From positions 35,617,121-35,681,120 of the forward strand of contig NC_052511.1 in assembly GCF_014356525.2 (NCBI RefSeq): a stretch of 64,000 bases of DNA. Reading direction: 5' to 3'. The notes under the pieces are model-generated. The model was not told where the DNA came from. It searched no databases and saw nothing but the letters and a program-made list of their open reading frames with translations. Origin of the DNA: Nilaparvata lugens (lineage: Eukaryota; Arthropoda; Insecta; Hemiptera; Delphacidae). Below are positions 10,583-22,500 of this stretch, piece after piece. Within the stretch, counting starts at the first letter, position 1, and each line of letters starts with the position of its first letter. The position numbers and the translations under genes are program-made.

Positions 10583-10949
10583 TTAGTCCACTATTCGAAC
10601 CTATTGAAGGCCGTTCCAGACGCTGGACTTATCGTTCAGCTCATTTGCTCTGACAAATCATAAGATCAAGTATGTATCCTAAATTTTAATCTGTTTTCAA
10701 TTCTAGAAAAATACGTTCATTATCAGAGACCAAAAATCTTAATGGCAATTCTATCCAATTCACAACTCCTAATTCGTATCATATTCCCAACTCGCATTAT
10801 AACAATCAATTCTCAGAAGTTTGTCAAGATCTGTTCGATTAAAGTTGATTACTTTAATGGATCAAAATAATATTGAAGAACATATCGATAATATCCAATA
10901 TTGCTAATAAATAACTGTCACATCCGGGCATTTAAAAAAAGCTAACAAT
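10583..10949. other. Unannotated AT-rich DNA
   Basis: No gene or repeat supported. Confidence 0.45.
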
Positions 10950-11092
10950 TCATTTATTCATTTATTCTCTATTCATTTTTACAATAAGTACATTATCAAA
11001 ATGATAGGGGAAGGAAAAATAAGGCAACCTTGTGCTATTCCTCTCCCAAATTTAGATAACACATAGTCCGAAATAGGTTAAGTATTGTAGTT
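10950..11092 (-). repeat. SINE-like retroposon (subtype with TTTCGGACTATGTG)
   Basis: The reverse complement reads TATTTCGGACTATGTG, then GAGAGGAATAGCACAAGG, then a tail rich in AATGAATAAA. The same order occurs on the + strand at 42985-43115 and 59360-59490. Confidence 0.65.
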
Positions 11093-11094
11093 CT

Positions 11095-11195
11095 TCAATT
11101 CTAGAAGAATTCTATAGGCAATAGCCTATTTTTTCTTTTCCGACTATTGTATTGTTCGCTCTATCTAATAAATGAATAAATAAATGAATAAATTC
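11095..11195 (+). repeat. SINE-like retroposon 3' half with AATAAATG tail
   Basis: GGCAATAGCCTATTTTTTC, then TTGTATTGTTCG, then repeats of AATGAATAAATA. Its opposite orientation to the SINE-like copy on its left makes an inverted pair. Confidence 0.6.
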
Positions 11196-11560
11196 ACAAA
11201 ATGTTCAGTCCTCAAGTATTTTCACAAAGTAGATTTTCAAATTTAGATGCTTTAAAACTAAACATAGAAGAAATATTCCACATAGTTATAACTAAAATAG
11301 GGAATATACACATATAAAAATATCATTTTGGAGAATAATTTATTATTACCGAAAAACAATCTTCATTCTGATTACTTAATTAGAATAGAAGACCAAAGAT
11401 AGTTCGCCCACTTTGTTGATTGTTAAACAAGGCCTTATGAATATGGTTGAACAACCTTGAAAATATGATAGTTTAAAAATAAGAATGATAAATTTCCCAA
11501 GCTGATATTGACGTACTTGATACCGTATTTCACTAACAAACACAAATAACGAGCTACAAT

Positions 11561-11820
11561 CATAAGTAGATATCCCATGGTATAGGGCGTTAATGTCGCA
11601 ACTTTTACTCTTATCCCAAGCCGATAGTTCATGTAGTTCTTTCCCGTGAAGCTGTGTGACACTGGTAGTCTCTCATATTGTGTCGTTCATACACTCTCAC
11701 CCCAAACAAAACAGTAAAATTCGACAATAATCAACAGTAATCGGCTTGAGATAACAGTAAAAATTGCGACAAAAACGCCCTATACCATGGGATATCTACT
11801 TAGGATATTGTTTCTCTATG
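11561..11820. mobile_element. MITE family B, copy B1
   Basis: The TSD CTACAAT occurs at 11554-11560 and 11821-11827. The arms read GATATCCCATGGTATAGGGC on the left and its inverted form on the right, ending TTTCTCTATG. The left terminus is internally shortened between two CATA words. A single centre contains GTAGTCTCTCATATTGTG. Non-coding. Confidence 0.82.
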
Positions 11821-11868
11821 CTACAATGTAAAGCTACAATGTCGAGTTGGAATTTAGAACTAGAATGT

Positions 11869-11978
11869 AGATCTATAGTGGATTTCATTATAAATTGTCA
11901 GCATTCTCTATAAAATAACATCGATGCTACTCACTCGACGAATGCTGACTGTTCATAGTAAATCACACGATAGTAATG
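11869..11978. repeat. Foldback unit family F (single copy)
   Basis: ATAAATTGTCAGCATTC pairs with GAATGCTGACTGTTCATAG. It is related to the tandem array at 32955-34640. Confidence 0.6.
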
Positions 11979-12362
11979 ATTGTTTGCCGTATTGGAGCAA
12001 ACAGAGGGTGCGTTTACGGTACAGTACATATCGATAGTTTGACAAATATCGAGGTTCCATTGCATTCGATTCCAACCTTCGCTACCTATTTGCAGTTACA
12101 ACAACCCCCTCTGATTGTTAATTTACATTATCTGTCCTTTGTCTCTAATGAGCAATGCTGTCTGTTGACTTAATCTATTCTTTTCTCTTTCACTACTATA
12201 TCCTTGATTTATTTATGCAAACATGTATATATTTGTAGGACTAGCAGAGCATAGAGGAGAGAATTACTTCTCTATTATTTTATACTTCAGATATTATTTA
12301 AATATACTTCGGATATTTTTCTATCTCTGATCATAGCCTTCATAGAATAAAATGAATATTAG
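11979..12362. other. Unannotated DNA
   Basis: No supported gene. A 65-residue open frame is present but shows no recognisable motif. Confidence 0.4.
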
Positions 12363-12365
12363 TTA

Positions 12366-12591
12366 AGGTGCGTACAGACTTTCGCTCTGCTCCGCAACCG
12401 AACGTCACTCGAGCAGAGCGATAGATGATCGACCGGGGAGCAAGAGTGGAACGCGAGAAGAGCTAACATCTCCCGTAACGTTCATGATCGGTGCGAGTGC
12501 TGAGCGGGGGTGGAGCAATTGCGGAGCGATGGCGGAACGAGGTTGAAGCGAGCGCGGAACGGGTTGGAGGTGCGTATATCTGTACGCAGCT
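12366..12591. mobile_element. PIF/Harbinger-type MITE with TTA TSD
   Basis: TTA at 12363-12365 and 12592-12594 flanks termini that read AGGTGCGTACAGACTT on the left and, inverted, AGCTGCGTACAGATA on the right. The interior is GC-rich (GCTCTGCTCCGC-type words) and non-coding. The 3-bp TTA TSD is diagnostic of PIF/Harbinger. Confidence 0.7.
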
Positions 12592-12645
12592 TTACACATG
12601 TGAACTAAGCTACTACAGGGCTGAACTGAGCATTTGAAAGAGTTA

Positions 12646-12820
12646 GGTAGGACAAAGCCACACTAAGGATTTTCTCAGGCATTTGTCAGACAAGTCAGCA
12701 GAGCAGAAAGATCTCAGATTGGCTGATGAACAGCTGATTCTGAAATACCAACTCAATCAGCCATTGGAGAGCTACCTGCTTGCCGACTACTCTGGAAACT
12801 CGCTTTGTGTGGCTTGACCC
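12646..12820. mobile_element. Small TIR element with TTA TSD
   Basis: TTA at 12643-12645 and 12821-12823. The termini match as GACAAAGCCACAC and, inverted, GTCAAGCCACAC. About 175 bp and non-coding. The Harbinger assignment is likely from the TSD. Confidence 0.6.
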
Positions 12821-13038
12821 TTAAACTGTATAATATATATTCTCCGACAACTCCTCAAACTAAGATCAATTATCATCATCAACATCAGTGAAGGTACTTT
12901 CATATCGACATCACAGCAATCAATATAAAAGAATATTGATACTCTCCTATTTAATCAACGATTAGTAGAACCTCCAAACAGAAAAACAAAGATCAACATT
13001 ATATTTCCAATAATACTCTTCAATAGAGAGACTACTAT

Positions 13039-13348
13039 CATAGAGAAAAATAGCATTAGTAGATATCCCATGGTATAGGACGTTTATGTCGTAGCTTTTA
13101 CTGTTATCTCAAGCCGATAGTCCACGTAGTTCTTTCCCGTGAAGCTTTATGACGCTGGTAGTCTCTCACATTGCGCCGTTCATGTACTCTTACCCGGTGT
13201 AGTATGCGTGAAACCGACCTAGCATGCATTACGATTCTAGCATGCAACACTGGTCAAAACAGTAAATATCGACAATAATCGACAGTAATCGGCTTGAGAT
13301 AACAGTAAAAGTTGCGACATAAACGCCCTATACCATGGGATATCTACA
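13039..13348. mobile_element. MITE family B, copy B2 (right end truncated)
   Basis: It starts CATAGAGAAAAATAGCATTA and has both inverted GATATCCCATGG arms. About 60 bp of extra sequence rich in AGCATGCA words interrupts the centre (13194-13257). The right terminal TTTCTCTATG is missing. Confidence 0.75.
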
Positions 13349-14290
13349 TCCTACGAAATTCAAATCCCTCGACAAATCAATGAGAAAAAATTAATACCCT
13401 GTTTTCAAATCAACAGCTCGAATAATTTCCAATACCACAAAAATGGAATTCTCGTTTTCATCCGATAAAGTACTCGTTTATTAATGGAGTCTCATCACAA
13501 GCTTTCAAATAGTTATCATGAAGAATTAATTGAATCATTTCAGTTCGAACTCCAATCATATTATGGAAACCATTTAATTGAATTCATTTATGTAATTGAA
13601 CTGAGCCTTTACATAATTGAAAACTGAGCTTTTTCGATAAACATTTTTCATCAAAGTTCTAAGCCTTTTCGATGAGAGAACAAACATTCCATCAACCACA
13701 TTCTGGGAAAATTCAATTAACTTTTTCCTTCTGTACACAAACGCAATCGTTAGGCCTACGAATTTTTTTCAAATAATGTTGAATTTCAGAAACTGGTTTC
13801 CTTTTTTCTCGATTCACTTTTTTGCGATTGAGCTGTAACATTCAATTCCAGAAGGAAAACTGCGATTTCTCAACTCGACTGCGGGTTTGATAAGGAAACA
13901 CTTGTGGGCTTTTGTGTTGGGAGGGATCAGATATCTCCATTTGAGCAGAGATATTTTCCGGCAGACAGGAAAATCCTTCTAAGGGCCTATCAATTTAGCT
14001 CTCTTCTGTCTTTACCACTGACACAGCAGGTTGGAAGCTGCCACTCTAATGTAGTCTGTCTGTTAAACCACGCACTCACGTTTCAAACCCACACATTTTT
14101 TGTGTTTTTCGCGTGAAGCATTGTTGAAAGAAGCGTTGAGAAGATTGTGAAAAGTGGATCTCTTGTTTTCACTTCAATTTCATAGACTATAAACTTTGGG
14201 ATCAGATTCTTGTAGTTTTGGATGTGGTTTGAGAAGTTTAAAGAATATAAATATCAAGAAGATATCTTATCATCATGATCATGATCATCA
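13349..14290. other. Unannotated AT-rich DNA
   Basis: A 70-residue frame at 13904-14116 shows no domain or neighbouring exon signal. An ATC-rich simple stretch leads into 14290. Confidence 0.45.
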
Positions 14291-14692
14291 CTTTTTGTGT
14301 AGTTGAAAAGTTGATATTGTGGTAATTGCATTTCATTTCATTTATTTGTAATACAAATGAGACTTATGTAATAAAATAATAAGATAAAATAATAAGGTAG
14401 TCCTTGTGCTATTTTTATCCCAAATTTATAGTTGACACAGTCCAAGATAAGGTTAGAATTTACGGGTACAATTTTTACAAAATTCTAGTCCAAAATAAAC
14501 ATTGATAATTATTCATATTGAATGGAAAATACTAAGAAATTGTCAAAAACCACAGATTTATTGATACTTAGAAAGTCCGGTTTCGGTTGTTACACCATTC
14601 TCAATCTCTGATAAACAGTTTATGATATTGAAAATGGTGTAACAACGATAATAAATCTGAGGTTTTTGACAATTTCTTAGTATTTTTCATTC
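14291..14692. mobile_element. Foldback family A, copy A2, with nested SINE
   Basis: It has the same left end as A1 (CTTTTTGTGTAGTTGA). The inverted arms at about 14525-14605 and 14630-14690 share AAATTGTCAAAAACC. The left extension is interrupted at 14327-14507 by a SINE. Flanks are ATCATG-type repeats, so a TSD cannot be fixed. The left arm keeps a CCGAAACCGGAC core on the minus strand. Confidence 0.68.
14327..14507 (-). repeat. SINE-like retroposon nested in A2
   Basis: The reverse complement gives TTGGACTAGAATTTT..., then CTTATCTTGGACTGTGTC, then GGACTACCTTATT..., ending in an AAATGAAATGAAAT tail. It separates parts of family A that are contiguous in A1 and A3, so it inserted later. Confidence 0.65.
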
Positions 14693-14987
14693 ATCATGAT
14701 CATCATCATCATCATTATCATCACTCCTCTTATCATGATTCAAATTTTAATCTCCACTTTCACATAGTATACAACATTATATACTGCACAGTACAAGAAA
14801 AAAGGAAAGGTGACGCCCTCAACTGAGATGACTGGATGAACTGGAGAAGGACTTGAGAGAGCTGGGAATACGACGATGGAAGACGACTGCACTGGATAGA
14901 GAGAGGTGGAGACTGATTGTAGAGCAGGCCAAAACTCGACTATCGGGTTGTAGTGCAACATAATGATAATGTTGATACAACATTATA

Positions 14988-15158
14988 TAAATAAAAATTA
15001 GAAATCTCAATACCCTTTTTAAATTGTTCAATCACGACATTTTTCGGCTATATAATGCCATTATCAAGCCGACTTGGATAATAAAAAATGGAATTATATA
15101 GCCGAAACATGTCGTGATTGAACAATTTATAAGGATACTTGGATTTATAATTTTTACT
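14988..15158. mobile_element. Foldback element family G, copy G1
   Basis: The inverted arms read TTGTTCAATCACGACAT and ATGTCGTGATTGAACAATT around CGGCTATATAATGCCATT. The minus reading of the left arm gives GATAATGGC, then GCCGAAA, then ATGTCGTG, a hammerhead-like order. A partial copy is at 46430-46510. Confidence 0.65.
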
Positions 15159-15159
15159 A

Positions 15160-15315
15160 ATTTATTTATCAATTCATTTATATATTAGGTTAGCACAAGC
15201 AATACTATGATCGAAAAGAAAAAACAGGCTATTGCCCAAAACTTTTCCAATTCCCTAATTTAGTTTCAAATTGTCCAAATATTATACATAGGTTATGTCC
15301 ATGTCAGTTTTCTAC
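15160..15315 (-). repeat. SINE-like retroposon
   Basis: TTAGGTTAGCACAAGCAATA, then AAAAAACAGGCTATTGCCC, then AACATAGG-type words, as in copies at 32232 and (reversed) 30310 and 63936. The tail side is TTTATTTATCAATTC. Confidence 0.7.
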
Positions 15316-15546
15316 ACCAAATCACAAAACTAAACTTAATATTTTTAAGAGTAGTCCTAAAGAAAAAAGACAATTTCATATACAACATGATATATGTTAA
15401 GTGTTTACGAGTTTTTGTTGCTTGAATGGTTCCAAATTTTCTTAAATAACTCAATATTATTCGTTACAAGTGGTAATTGAGTGTAATATTTCCAATTGAT
15501 TTATTAATTCGAGCCATCTAAATTGAAAATTTATAGTTTTCATTTT

Positions 15547-15677
15547 ACTTTCCTTGCCCTATTACCATAGGTAAGGAAAGTATTGCTTTCCGAAGAAAAT
15601 TAAGGTACCCCAATTTCTTAATTTCTATACGTTTCAAGGTCCCCTGAGTCCAAAAAAGTGGTTTTTGGGTATTGGTC

Positions 15678-15757
<80 letters not shown>

Positions 15758-16400
15758 AGTGTATGTGCGTCTGTGTACACGATATCTCATCTCCCAATTA
15801 ACGGAATGACTTGAAATTTGGAACTTAAGGTCCTTTCACTATAAGGATCCGACACGAACAATTTAGATCAAATGCAATTCAAGACGGCGGCTAAAATGGC
15901 GACAATGTTGTCAAAAACAGGGTTTTTCGTGATTTTCTCGGAAACGGCTCCAACGATTTTGATCAAATTCATACCTAAAATAGTCATCTATAAGCTCTAT
16001 CAACTGCCACTAGTCCCATATCTGTAAAAATTTCAGGAGCTCCGCCTCATCAATGCAGATAGATTCCCAATTATCAGGCTTCAGATACAATTGAAACAAA
16101 AAAAAATCAAGTGGAGTAGATTGAGCATGAAAATCTATACAATTATTGTTCAGTAACATTTTCACCTAAAATTGAAAATAAGCTTTAAATTCGAGAAAAT
16201 GTGATTATTCAATTGCAAATCATTGTTGATTCTATTAAATCATTCACTATGAAGAGATAGCAGACCTCATGTGTGTCTCCAGGGTTTTTGCCCTGTCACC
16301 AGCTGGCTCAAATCTTTGAATTGAGATGCGCGGGAACACTAGCGTCAGGTGATCAATTTTCATAATGGCAAGGAAAGTTGTGTGAGTGCGCCACACCAGA
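15547..16400 (+). mobile_element. Helentron/DINE-like element family H, copy H1
   Basis: It begins ACTTTCCTTGCCC and ends CACACCAGA against a T run. The subterminal word ACTTTCCTTGCC at the 5' end is inverted as GGCAAGGAAAGT about 30 bp from the 3' end, followed by a GTGTG...CACAC stem-loop. A long GT microsatellite sits at about 15681-15753, and the rest is non-coding. Subterminal inverted repeats, a microsatellite, a 3' stem-loop and insertion in T-runs are features known for Helentron-associated (DINE-1-like) elements. The family assignment is inference. Confidence 0.65.
15681..15753. repeat. (GT)n microsatellite inside H1
   Basis: About 36 GT dinucleotides. The same site has about five in H3 and none in H2. 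Confidence 0.95.
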
Positions 16401-16401
16401 T

Positions 16402-16582
16402 TTTTTGTTTTGGACTAAAATTTTATCAAAATTGTACACGTGAAATTCTATAACCTTATTTCGGACTTTTTCACCTATAAATTTGGAAGAAAAATAGCAC
16501 AAGGACTATCTTATTATTTCATCTTCCAATGTTATTACATTAGTGTCATTTGCATCGTAAATAAATAAATGAAATAAATATA
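16402..16582 (+). repeat. SINE-like retroposon
   Basis: TTTTGGACTAAAATTTTATC, then CTTATTTCGGACTTTTTC, then ATAGCACAAGGACTA, ending in AAATAAATAAATG. It abuts the 3' end of H1 at the shared T run. Confidence 0.7.
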
Positions 16583-16654
16583 TGATAAAAATGAATTTTT
16601 ACTATGAAATGAGTATATATTATAGCTGTACTCTCCACAAGTGTGATCCATCTA

Positions 16655-16908
16655 TAGTATGATAAAAGAAGAATATGGCTTATAAACGTACGGGATAGGA
16701 AATTCTCGAATGACGCATCATCATGTCTGAACTACTGTACTGCTCAACTCTGAAATTTGTATATAGATTCTCAATTCACCTAGGATGGTTTAGGCCTATT
16801 TCAAATTCTCCAGGATCTCATTGGGTTGTCAATCATTCAGTTGGCATTTCAGTTTGTCAAGTTTTTAATTGGATCCTTGCGGAGCACGGGTAACCTGCTA
16901 GTCAGTAT
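16655..16908 (-). repeat. Retroposon family E (ACCCGTGCTCCGCAAGG), copy E1
   Basis: Reading the minus strand: ACTAGCAGGTTACCCGTGCT, then CCGCAAGGATCC, then words shared with 57995-58235 (TAGGCCTA, AGAATCTATATACAAATTTC, TGATGATGCGTCA, CCTATCCCGTA). Probably a SINE-like or RTE-tail-derived unit. Confidence 0.65.
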
Positions 16909-17149
16909 ATAAAGTATTATTTCGTTTGTATATCGTACCAGCATTACCATTACAGTATTTGTGTTCAAGCATTGCAAGTAGAGTGCTGAACCAGAAAAAT
17001 TTAACTTTTCACAACTTTCTGAATCTGAAAAAGTATTTGCACTGCTACCACTATCATCAAACATGCTAGAAAGGGTTTGGATCCAGCAAAAACTGAAAAA
17101 ACGTCTGTCATACCAGCAACCGCTCGAAACAGTTTTTTTATTTACCAAA

Positions 17150-17345
17150 ATTCTCTTTTCGTCCTCTCCTCTCATCTCAAAATTTTCTTCCCTTCCTATC
17201 CGCTCATCATGCTTCCTTTTCCTCTCTTACTCCTCTCTTTTTTCTCTTCATTTTTCAAAATTCTCTCTCCTTCCTCTCCTCTCCTCTAGCTTTCTCTTGC
17301 TCACTCTTTTTCTTTTTTCTTTTTCTTATTCCTGATCTTCATCCT
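17150..17345. repeat. Pyrimidine tract
   Basis: Dense CTCTCCTTCC-type words. The frames of up to 90 residues here are low-complexity. Confidence 0.8.
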
Positions 17346-17465
17346 TTTTCTGCTGACTTCTTCTCAGCCTTTCATGTAGATTTTTTCACTTCCAACTTGT
17401 TTTTCACACCCTTTCATCTCTTTCCAACTTTTTAATTTCTTGTTCTCTCCAACTATATCTCTCTT

Positions 17466-17758
17466 CTGGTAGAGAGTTAGTGGGGAGGATATTTTTAATA
17501 TTCTTTCCGAAGAATGGAAATTGATATGCCCAAAGCTCCGCCAATTTATGTAGATGCATAACAATTTAATTATTATCTATAGTTATTATATTACAAATAA
17601 CTATTTCCATATCATACACAGTTCAATAATAATTTTCGTAGTCTATATTATGTAAATTCATCTATAATTTTGCTGTATTGTAAGCTATTGTATATAAGTG
17701 TATAAGCCAGTATATATTGTAATCTACATGAATAAAGTACTCAATCAATCAATCAATC
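17466..17758 (+). repeat. Retroposon family K with (ATCA)n tail, copy K1
   Basis: It starts CTGGTAGAGAGTTAGTGGGG and ends AATAAAGTACTC, then four AATC/TCAA units. It is nearly identical to 43388-43680 (+) and 44729-45019 (-). The 3' tail and constant 3' end fit a SINE or the 3' end of a LINE. Confidence 0.78.
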
Positions 17759-18850
17759 TTCCCTTCATCTCGAGTTTTTTACGTTCATCTCCATCTCATA
17801 CTTCATATTTTCTCTTTCTACTTTTCTGCATTACTCCCCCGTATCTTTGTTGCCTTCCTTTTAATGAAATTTGTCTTATCAGAACCTTTTTATACCTTTT
17901 TTAGTGGGTTATGTGGAAGAGGGGGCTCTTATTGCTTCAAATTCGCCCACATCACTTCTTATAATGTTGAAAAGTGAAAATACAAGACATTTATCTATCT
18001 TTCTATCCCTTCCTAATCATTCTCTACAATCCCTTCTTTTACCTGTGTCTTTCGCCTTATCTTTTCTTACCCCTTTCTCCTCCTTTTCTATTTTTCTCTC
18101 CTGTATCTCTATTTCTCATATTGATCTCCTCTTTTTCCTAATCCCTTCACTAACCTACTCTCTCTATCTACATTCTCTTCTCATTTCTGACTTTTTCACT
18201 CCTCCTGATTGGCTCTTCCTCTTCTACACATCGTTCTTCATTTCTCCTTTCTTCTCAGATTTCCTCCTTTCTTTTATTCTTTCTTCTCACTCTTTCCCCA
18301 ACATTCTCTCACACCTTTTCCTTACATTTCTTTCCACTCAAATTCCTCTATCTTCAACTCTTATTTCTATTTATTTTCCCTTTTCTCTCTCACAACATCT
18401 TCCTCCCACTATCTTTTCTCTTCTCTCATTTTCCAGCACTCTCCTACACTCTCACTCTCTCACCCTCCCACTCCTTTGAGGGTTAAGTGTAAGAGAGGGC
18501 CGACTGCGCCCTAGCTTCGCCCTTCTAGGTCAAAAATAGAGACAGTCATTCTTTTTCCTTCTATTCTATTCTCCCTTATTTTAGTTTTTCCCTTCTACTA
18601 TATCACAATCTCTCCCTCCCACATCACCCTTCTCCTCTTCTCATTTCCTACACTCTCCCACACACACTCTCTCACTCCCTCTCCATCACTCCATCCCAGT
18701 TTTTCCGCTCCACTATGTCACAATCTCTTCCTCCCACATCACCCCTTCTCTTCCTCTCTTTCATTACACTCTCCCACACACACACTCCCTCACTCACACC
18801 CTCTCCATCTCTCCATCTCAGTTTTTCCGCTTTCCTCCATCCTCCTCCAT
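17759..18850. repeat. Long pyrimidine tract
   Basis: About 1 kb of C/T-rich + strand. It is interrupted at about 17890-17990 by a unit with GAGGGGGCTCTTATTGC (opposite strand of 19645-19745 and 45125-45250). Long frames here are artefacts. Confidence 0.85.
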
Positions 18851-19618
18851 TCACATGAAAATTCCCACTGATTTTCATCGCAGTTCGCGCGCCGCTGGAA
18901 AAAAGGTTCCAACTTTTTGCGAGCAACGCACCATCCACCACTGCAATTCACTTAACAACCGTCAGTATTTTTCGGATGAGAAACATCGACGCTATTTATA
19001 CAGAATACTGCCAGTTTACAAACCAACCAGCTGCAGTGTGATTCATTATAACCTGTCAGCATTGGTAGAATGGGAAGAACTTATGTTATCATTGAGACAT
19101 TCTGACAGTTAGTAGTGAACATAGCTACAGCAGTATTCCGTTTGAAAATGTTTTTGATCGTCAAACAGGGAATACATAGTCACAGCAAAGAGTCAACCGG
19201 GGACAATATTCGAAAGAAATATGAGAACGCTGATTCATAACGAGCATGAAGCCTAATGATATTGATGGCATTGGCTACAAACTCTGCTATAGGAGGATTC
19301 ATTTCAAATTGGCAGCATTCTTTGCTTATGATATCTGCGCTTCCTATTTTCAACCACTACTGACACTTTTTCGAGTGAATATCACAATAGAAGCTTTGTT
19401 AGAAAAATAGGGCTTTCAATTTGTAATAAATTTTTATTGTTGATGCACTTTTTGGGTCTTCAATGTTGATTGCGATCATGAAAGTTTTTCGTCGTCGTAT
19501 TGTTACAGGGGTAGGCATCAATACCTGTTCCGCCTTCAAACATTCTCCCACCTTTTTCTTGGTCCACCAATACTTCTATTACAATGAAAAACAATGAAAC
19601 TGAAACAATGAAAGTTTT
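18851..19618. other. Mostly unannotated; family F units at about 19010-19110 and 19290-19370
   Basis: 19036-19110 carries AACCTGTCAGCATTGGTAGA and an inverted TTCTGACAG, and 19290-19370 is similar. I see no gene. Confidence 0.45.
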
Positions 19619-19750
19619 TTATAGATAGATAGATAGATAGATAGCCAATGACTTTCATTTACACTTTACAATAAAAGTGATGTGGGCCAAATTGAGGCAA
19701 TAGAAGCCCCCTCTTCCATTTAACCCACGATGATAAGTATAGGAATTGAA
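19619..19750 (-). repeat. (GATA)n plus associated unit
   Basis: About six TAGA units, then CACTTTACAATAAAAGTGA and GAAGCCCCCTCTTCCATTTA. The same pairing of a GATA/TATC run with a C-rich AGCCCCC unit occurs at 45120-45250 (same strand) and about 17890-17995 (opposite strand). Confidence 0.65.
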
Positions 19751-21085
19751 TGAGTGAGGAAAGTTGCAGTTTTGACAACGTTAGAAAAAATATAAGTATA
19801 AAATATAAATAGTAGAAAATATTTAAATAAATTCGTGATAAAATTAATGTGCCCATCTTACAGAATAGTTTCGCCTTAGGGCTGTTTGATCGCAGTGAAA
19901 GCTTAAACTGAATTCAATCAGCTGTTTACTTAAACTCAAAATGAATCACATTATAACAAATGATACTTGATATAGATTTAATCCAGTTTAAGATGAAATT
20001 TTGTTTAAACTTGCATTGTGCAAACGGCACTAATAGGAATTAATTTTTGACCTTGTTATTAATTTTACAATGAAGTATTCTATTGAATAATGTAAACCGA
20101 AAACAACGTGCAACCGAAAAGAACAATATGCAACTACAGAATTATTCGAAGATATCCCTAGTAACCCAATCAAAGTTGTCAGAAACTCTTCATTTTGAAT
20201 ATACAGGTGAATAAATTTGTGCATTTATAAAGAAATTTAGCATTTTCCCATAGCAAAGTCGATGAACCTTATACCAACACACCCAATTGCTTACATTGAC
20301 GTTGCATGATATTTCAAGTTATTGATGACTGATTGATATTTGTGACTGATATGCTTATGACATTCAATCCAGTATGAGAGGTGATCTTTCAATATTTATC
20401 AAGTTTGTTCCCTCTTATCAATATTACAGCTTGAACAAAAAATGACTATGAATCTATTCTATCAAATGAAAATTGTCACATCCTCATTCTTCAGTTTTTT
20501 CCTTTGTATTTGGTTGAAATCATCCACAAATACAACCCAATAAACAATAAGAGGCTAGGAAGACTTCAACTAACTAGAGATCCTTACCTAGTCACAATAA
20601 CAAAATAATAATCAATCCAAACTTAGCACGATCGGCTGCTTCAAAAACTCCAAACGCAAATCCTTACCGTCGTGATTATAGTAAATCTCTAACTCTCAAA
20701 ACAGCCCACTCGTTACATCCCTTTTCACACGTTACAAATTGCTGGCGCAGCTATATTATTAAACTGGGGAACGACTCTATTCCATCCTCTTATCCCGTCC
20801 AGGATTCAATTTCCTGAAGCACCCCCTGCATCGAGTGGGGAACAATTGGTTCTGACTCAGCCAGGGAACAGACAATAAGGTCTGACTAGTCAGTCATAAC
20901 TGTGTGACTAGTCATGCAGTAATGAACGGTTGAGAATGCTCAACTAATTCAACCAAATATTGAATGAGTTTGGCCAGACCTTTAGCATTAAAATGGAATG
21001 ACTCTGGCAAGGCTGGAGTTTGATCATTAACTGAATTGTTGCGGAATATAATACGAATTCAGGTCTGTGGGAGTCGAAGCTACCT
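19751..21085. other. Apparently low-copy AT-rich DNA
   Basis: I see no repeat family from elsewhere in the window and no coding frame. 20880-20926 has a repeated TGACTAGTCA word. This is among the least repetitive stretches of the window. Confidence 0.4.
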
Positions 21086-21450
21086 CATATTATATATTTA
21101 TCCTCATCTCCTTCTTCCTCTGAAAATATGCTTCTACGGTTAACTCTGTTGTCTCTGTTTTTTCTCTCTTCCTATTTATTGAGGTACAAATGCATCTCCA
21201 TGGAAGTATATCTAATTCATTCTCCTCTTCCTTTTCCCATTTCTTTGTTCCTTCTTACCTATGCTCCTTCTATACCTTACTTTTGTTCCTCCTCTATCCA
21301 CTAACTCCTATATTTTCCTTTTCTCATCCTCTCACCACTCCTCCTCATTTCTCCTACTTTTCTCTTCTTTATTATCTCCCCCCCCCCACACCTCAACGCT
21401 TCCTCTTTTCTCTTCATGGTCATCCCTTCTCCTGGCCTATTATTCTATGT
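21086..21450. repeat. Pyrimidine tract with C8 run
   Basis: CT-rich, with a homopolymeric C run near 21380. The 109-residue frame here is low-complexity. Confidence 0.75.
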
Positions 21451-22258
21451 CAATCATCTGAGCTAGGAGCTCAGCTAGAAAATTATTCCGTAATTCAAAT
21501 TGATATAGAGAAAATCTAGAGAACAGATTCGAATAATTTTTTTGTCTTTCAGACATAAACAATATAATAATTAAGATAATTTACTATCACTAACTCAATA
21601 AAGATAAAAACAGTTAATAACTGTCAAAATAAAAATACTCCTTGCTTAATTATTCTTATTTGCATGCAATTGGGAGGTCAGGTTTTATTTTCTCATTCTG
21701 TATATCATAGAGAATAATTTCATAGAAAATATATTACGAAGAATAAAAGAGTATCATCGATAGAGAAATCTAATCAAATCATCCACATTCTCTATATTTA
21801 TCTATTTTCTCATTCTCCTTCAAGTTTTATTAATATATTTTCTCCATCTTCCCTCTCTTAGAAGTTATGGAATCAATTTTGTTTGTATGTTCAGTGTCAA
21901 ATATTACTATCGTAAAACTGTCATACATGATATAGTACTTCGCTCAATCGAATGTAATTTTCATATGGAATGAAATTCAATTTTACTTTGACTTTATTGT
22001 ATTTTTGAAATATCTACAACATTGTTACTCCTATAATCTTTCTCTCTCTTCCCTCTTATTATGAATTCATCTTCAACGATTCTCTGTATTGTCTCCCACT
22101 TACTGTTCTCTGAGAGACGAACTTTTCTCACAATAAGCGAAATAGAATAAGGTACGCTGAAACCCGTATTGGACATCCAATCAAACCAATACAATTGGCT
22201 GAACTCTGAATAGAATTGGAACTCCAACGGAAAATACTTGATATTATCAGAACAACGA
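21451..22258. other. Unannotated AT-rich DNA
   Basis: No supported gene or repeat. Confidence 0.4.
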
Positions 22259-22261
22259 GAT

Positions 22262-22410
22262 CACTCCCGTGTTATCGGATGGGCACGCTAAACTGTCGGT
22301 CCCGGTTGAAGTATGACAGTCATAAGGCCCATTGACGGCTTAAATGATATACCCAGCCGGTGGGACCTTCCCGCAAGGGACTCCCCACCAACAAAAGCCA
22401 TACGAATTTA
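22262..22410 (+). repeat. LINE 3'-UTR-type retroposon end (J1)
   Basis: TATCGGATGGGCACGCTAAA, then CTGTCGGTCCCGG, then CCCGCAAGGGACTCCCCACC. The reverse complement of 44085-44215 has the same core (TCGGATGGACACGTTAAGCC, GTCGGTCCCGGCTGCC). I know this core from 3' ends of arthropod LINE copies (memory), so both are probably 5'-truncated retroposon ends. Confidence 0.6.
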
Positions 22411-22419
22411 CTTTTTTTT

Positions 22420-22500
22420 CCGAGAACTATTCGTGAAATTCACGTTTGTTACACCATTATCAATCCTCAGTGACTGATTAAACTCAAAAATCAAACATTG
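22420..22500 (-). repeat. Family A arm fragment
   Basis: GTTTGTTACACCATTATCAA matches the family A arm near its GAAAC motif. Only one arm is present. Confidence 0.5.

Noticed and set aside
13904..14116. 70-residue plus-strand frame (MGFCVGRDQISP...)
   Set aside because: No recognisable motif, no splice or neighbouring-exon support, and the length is expected by chance.
17871..18479. 202-residue plus-strand frame that looks membrane-like
   Set aside because: Hydrophobicity comes from CTT/TTC codons in a pyrimidine tract, and its first part runs through a dispersed repeat.
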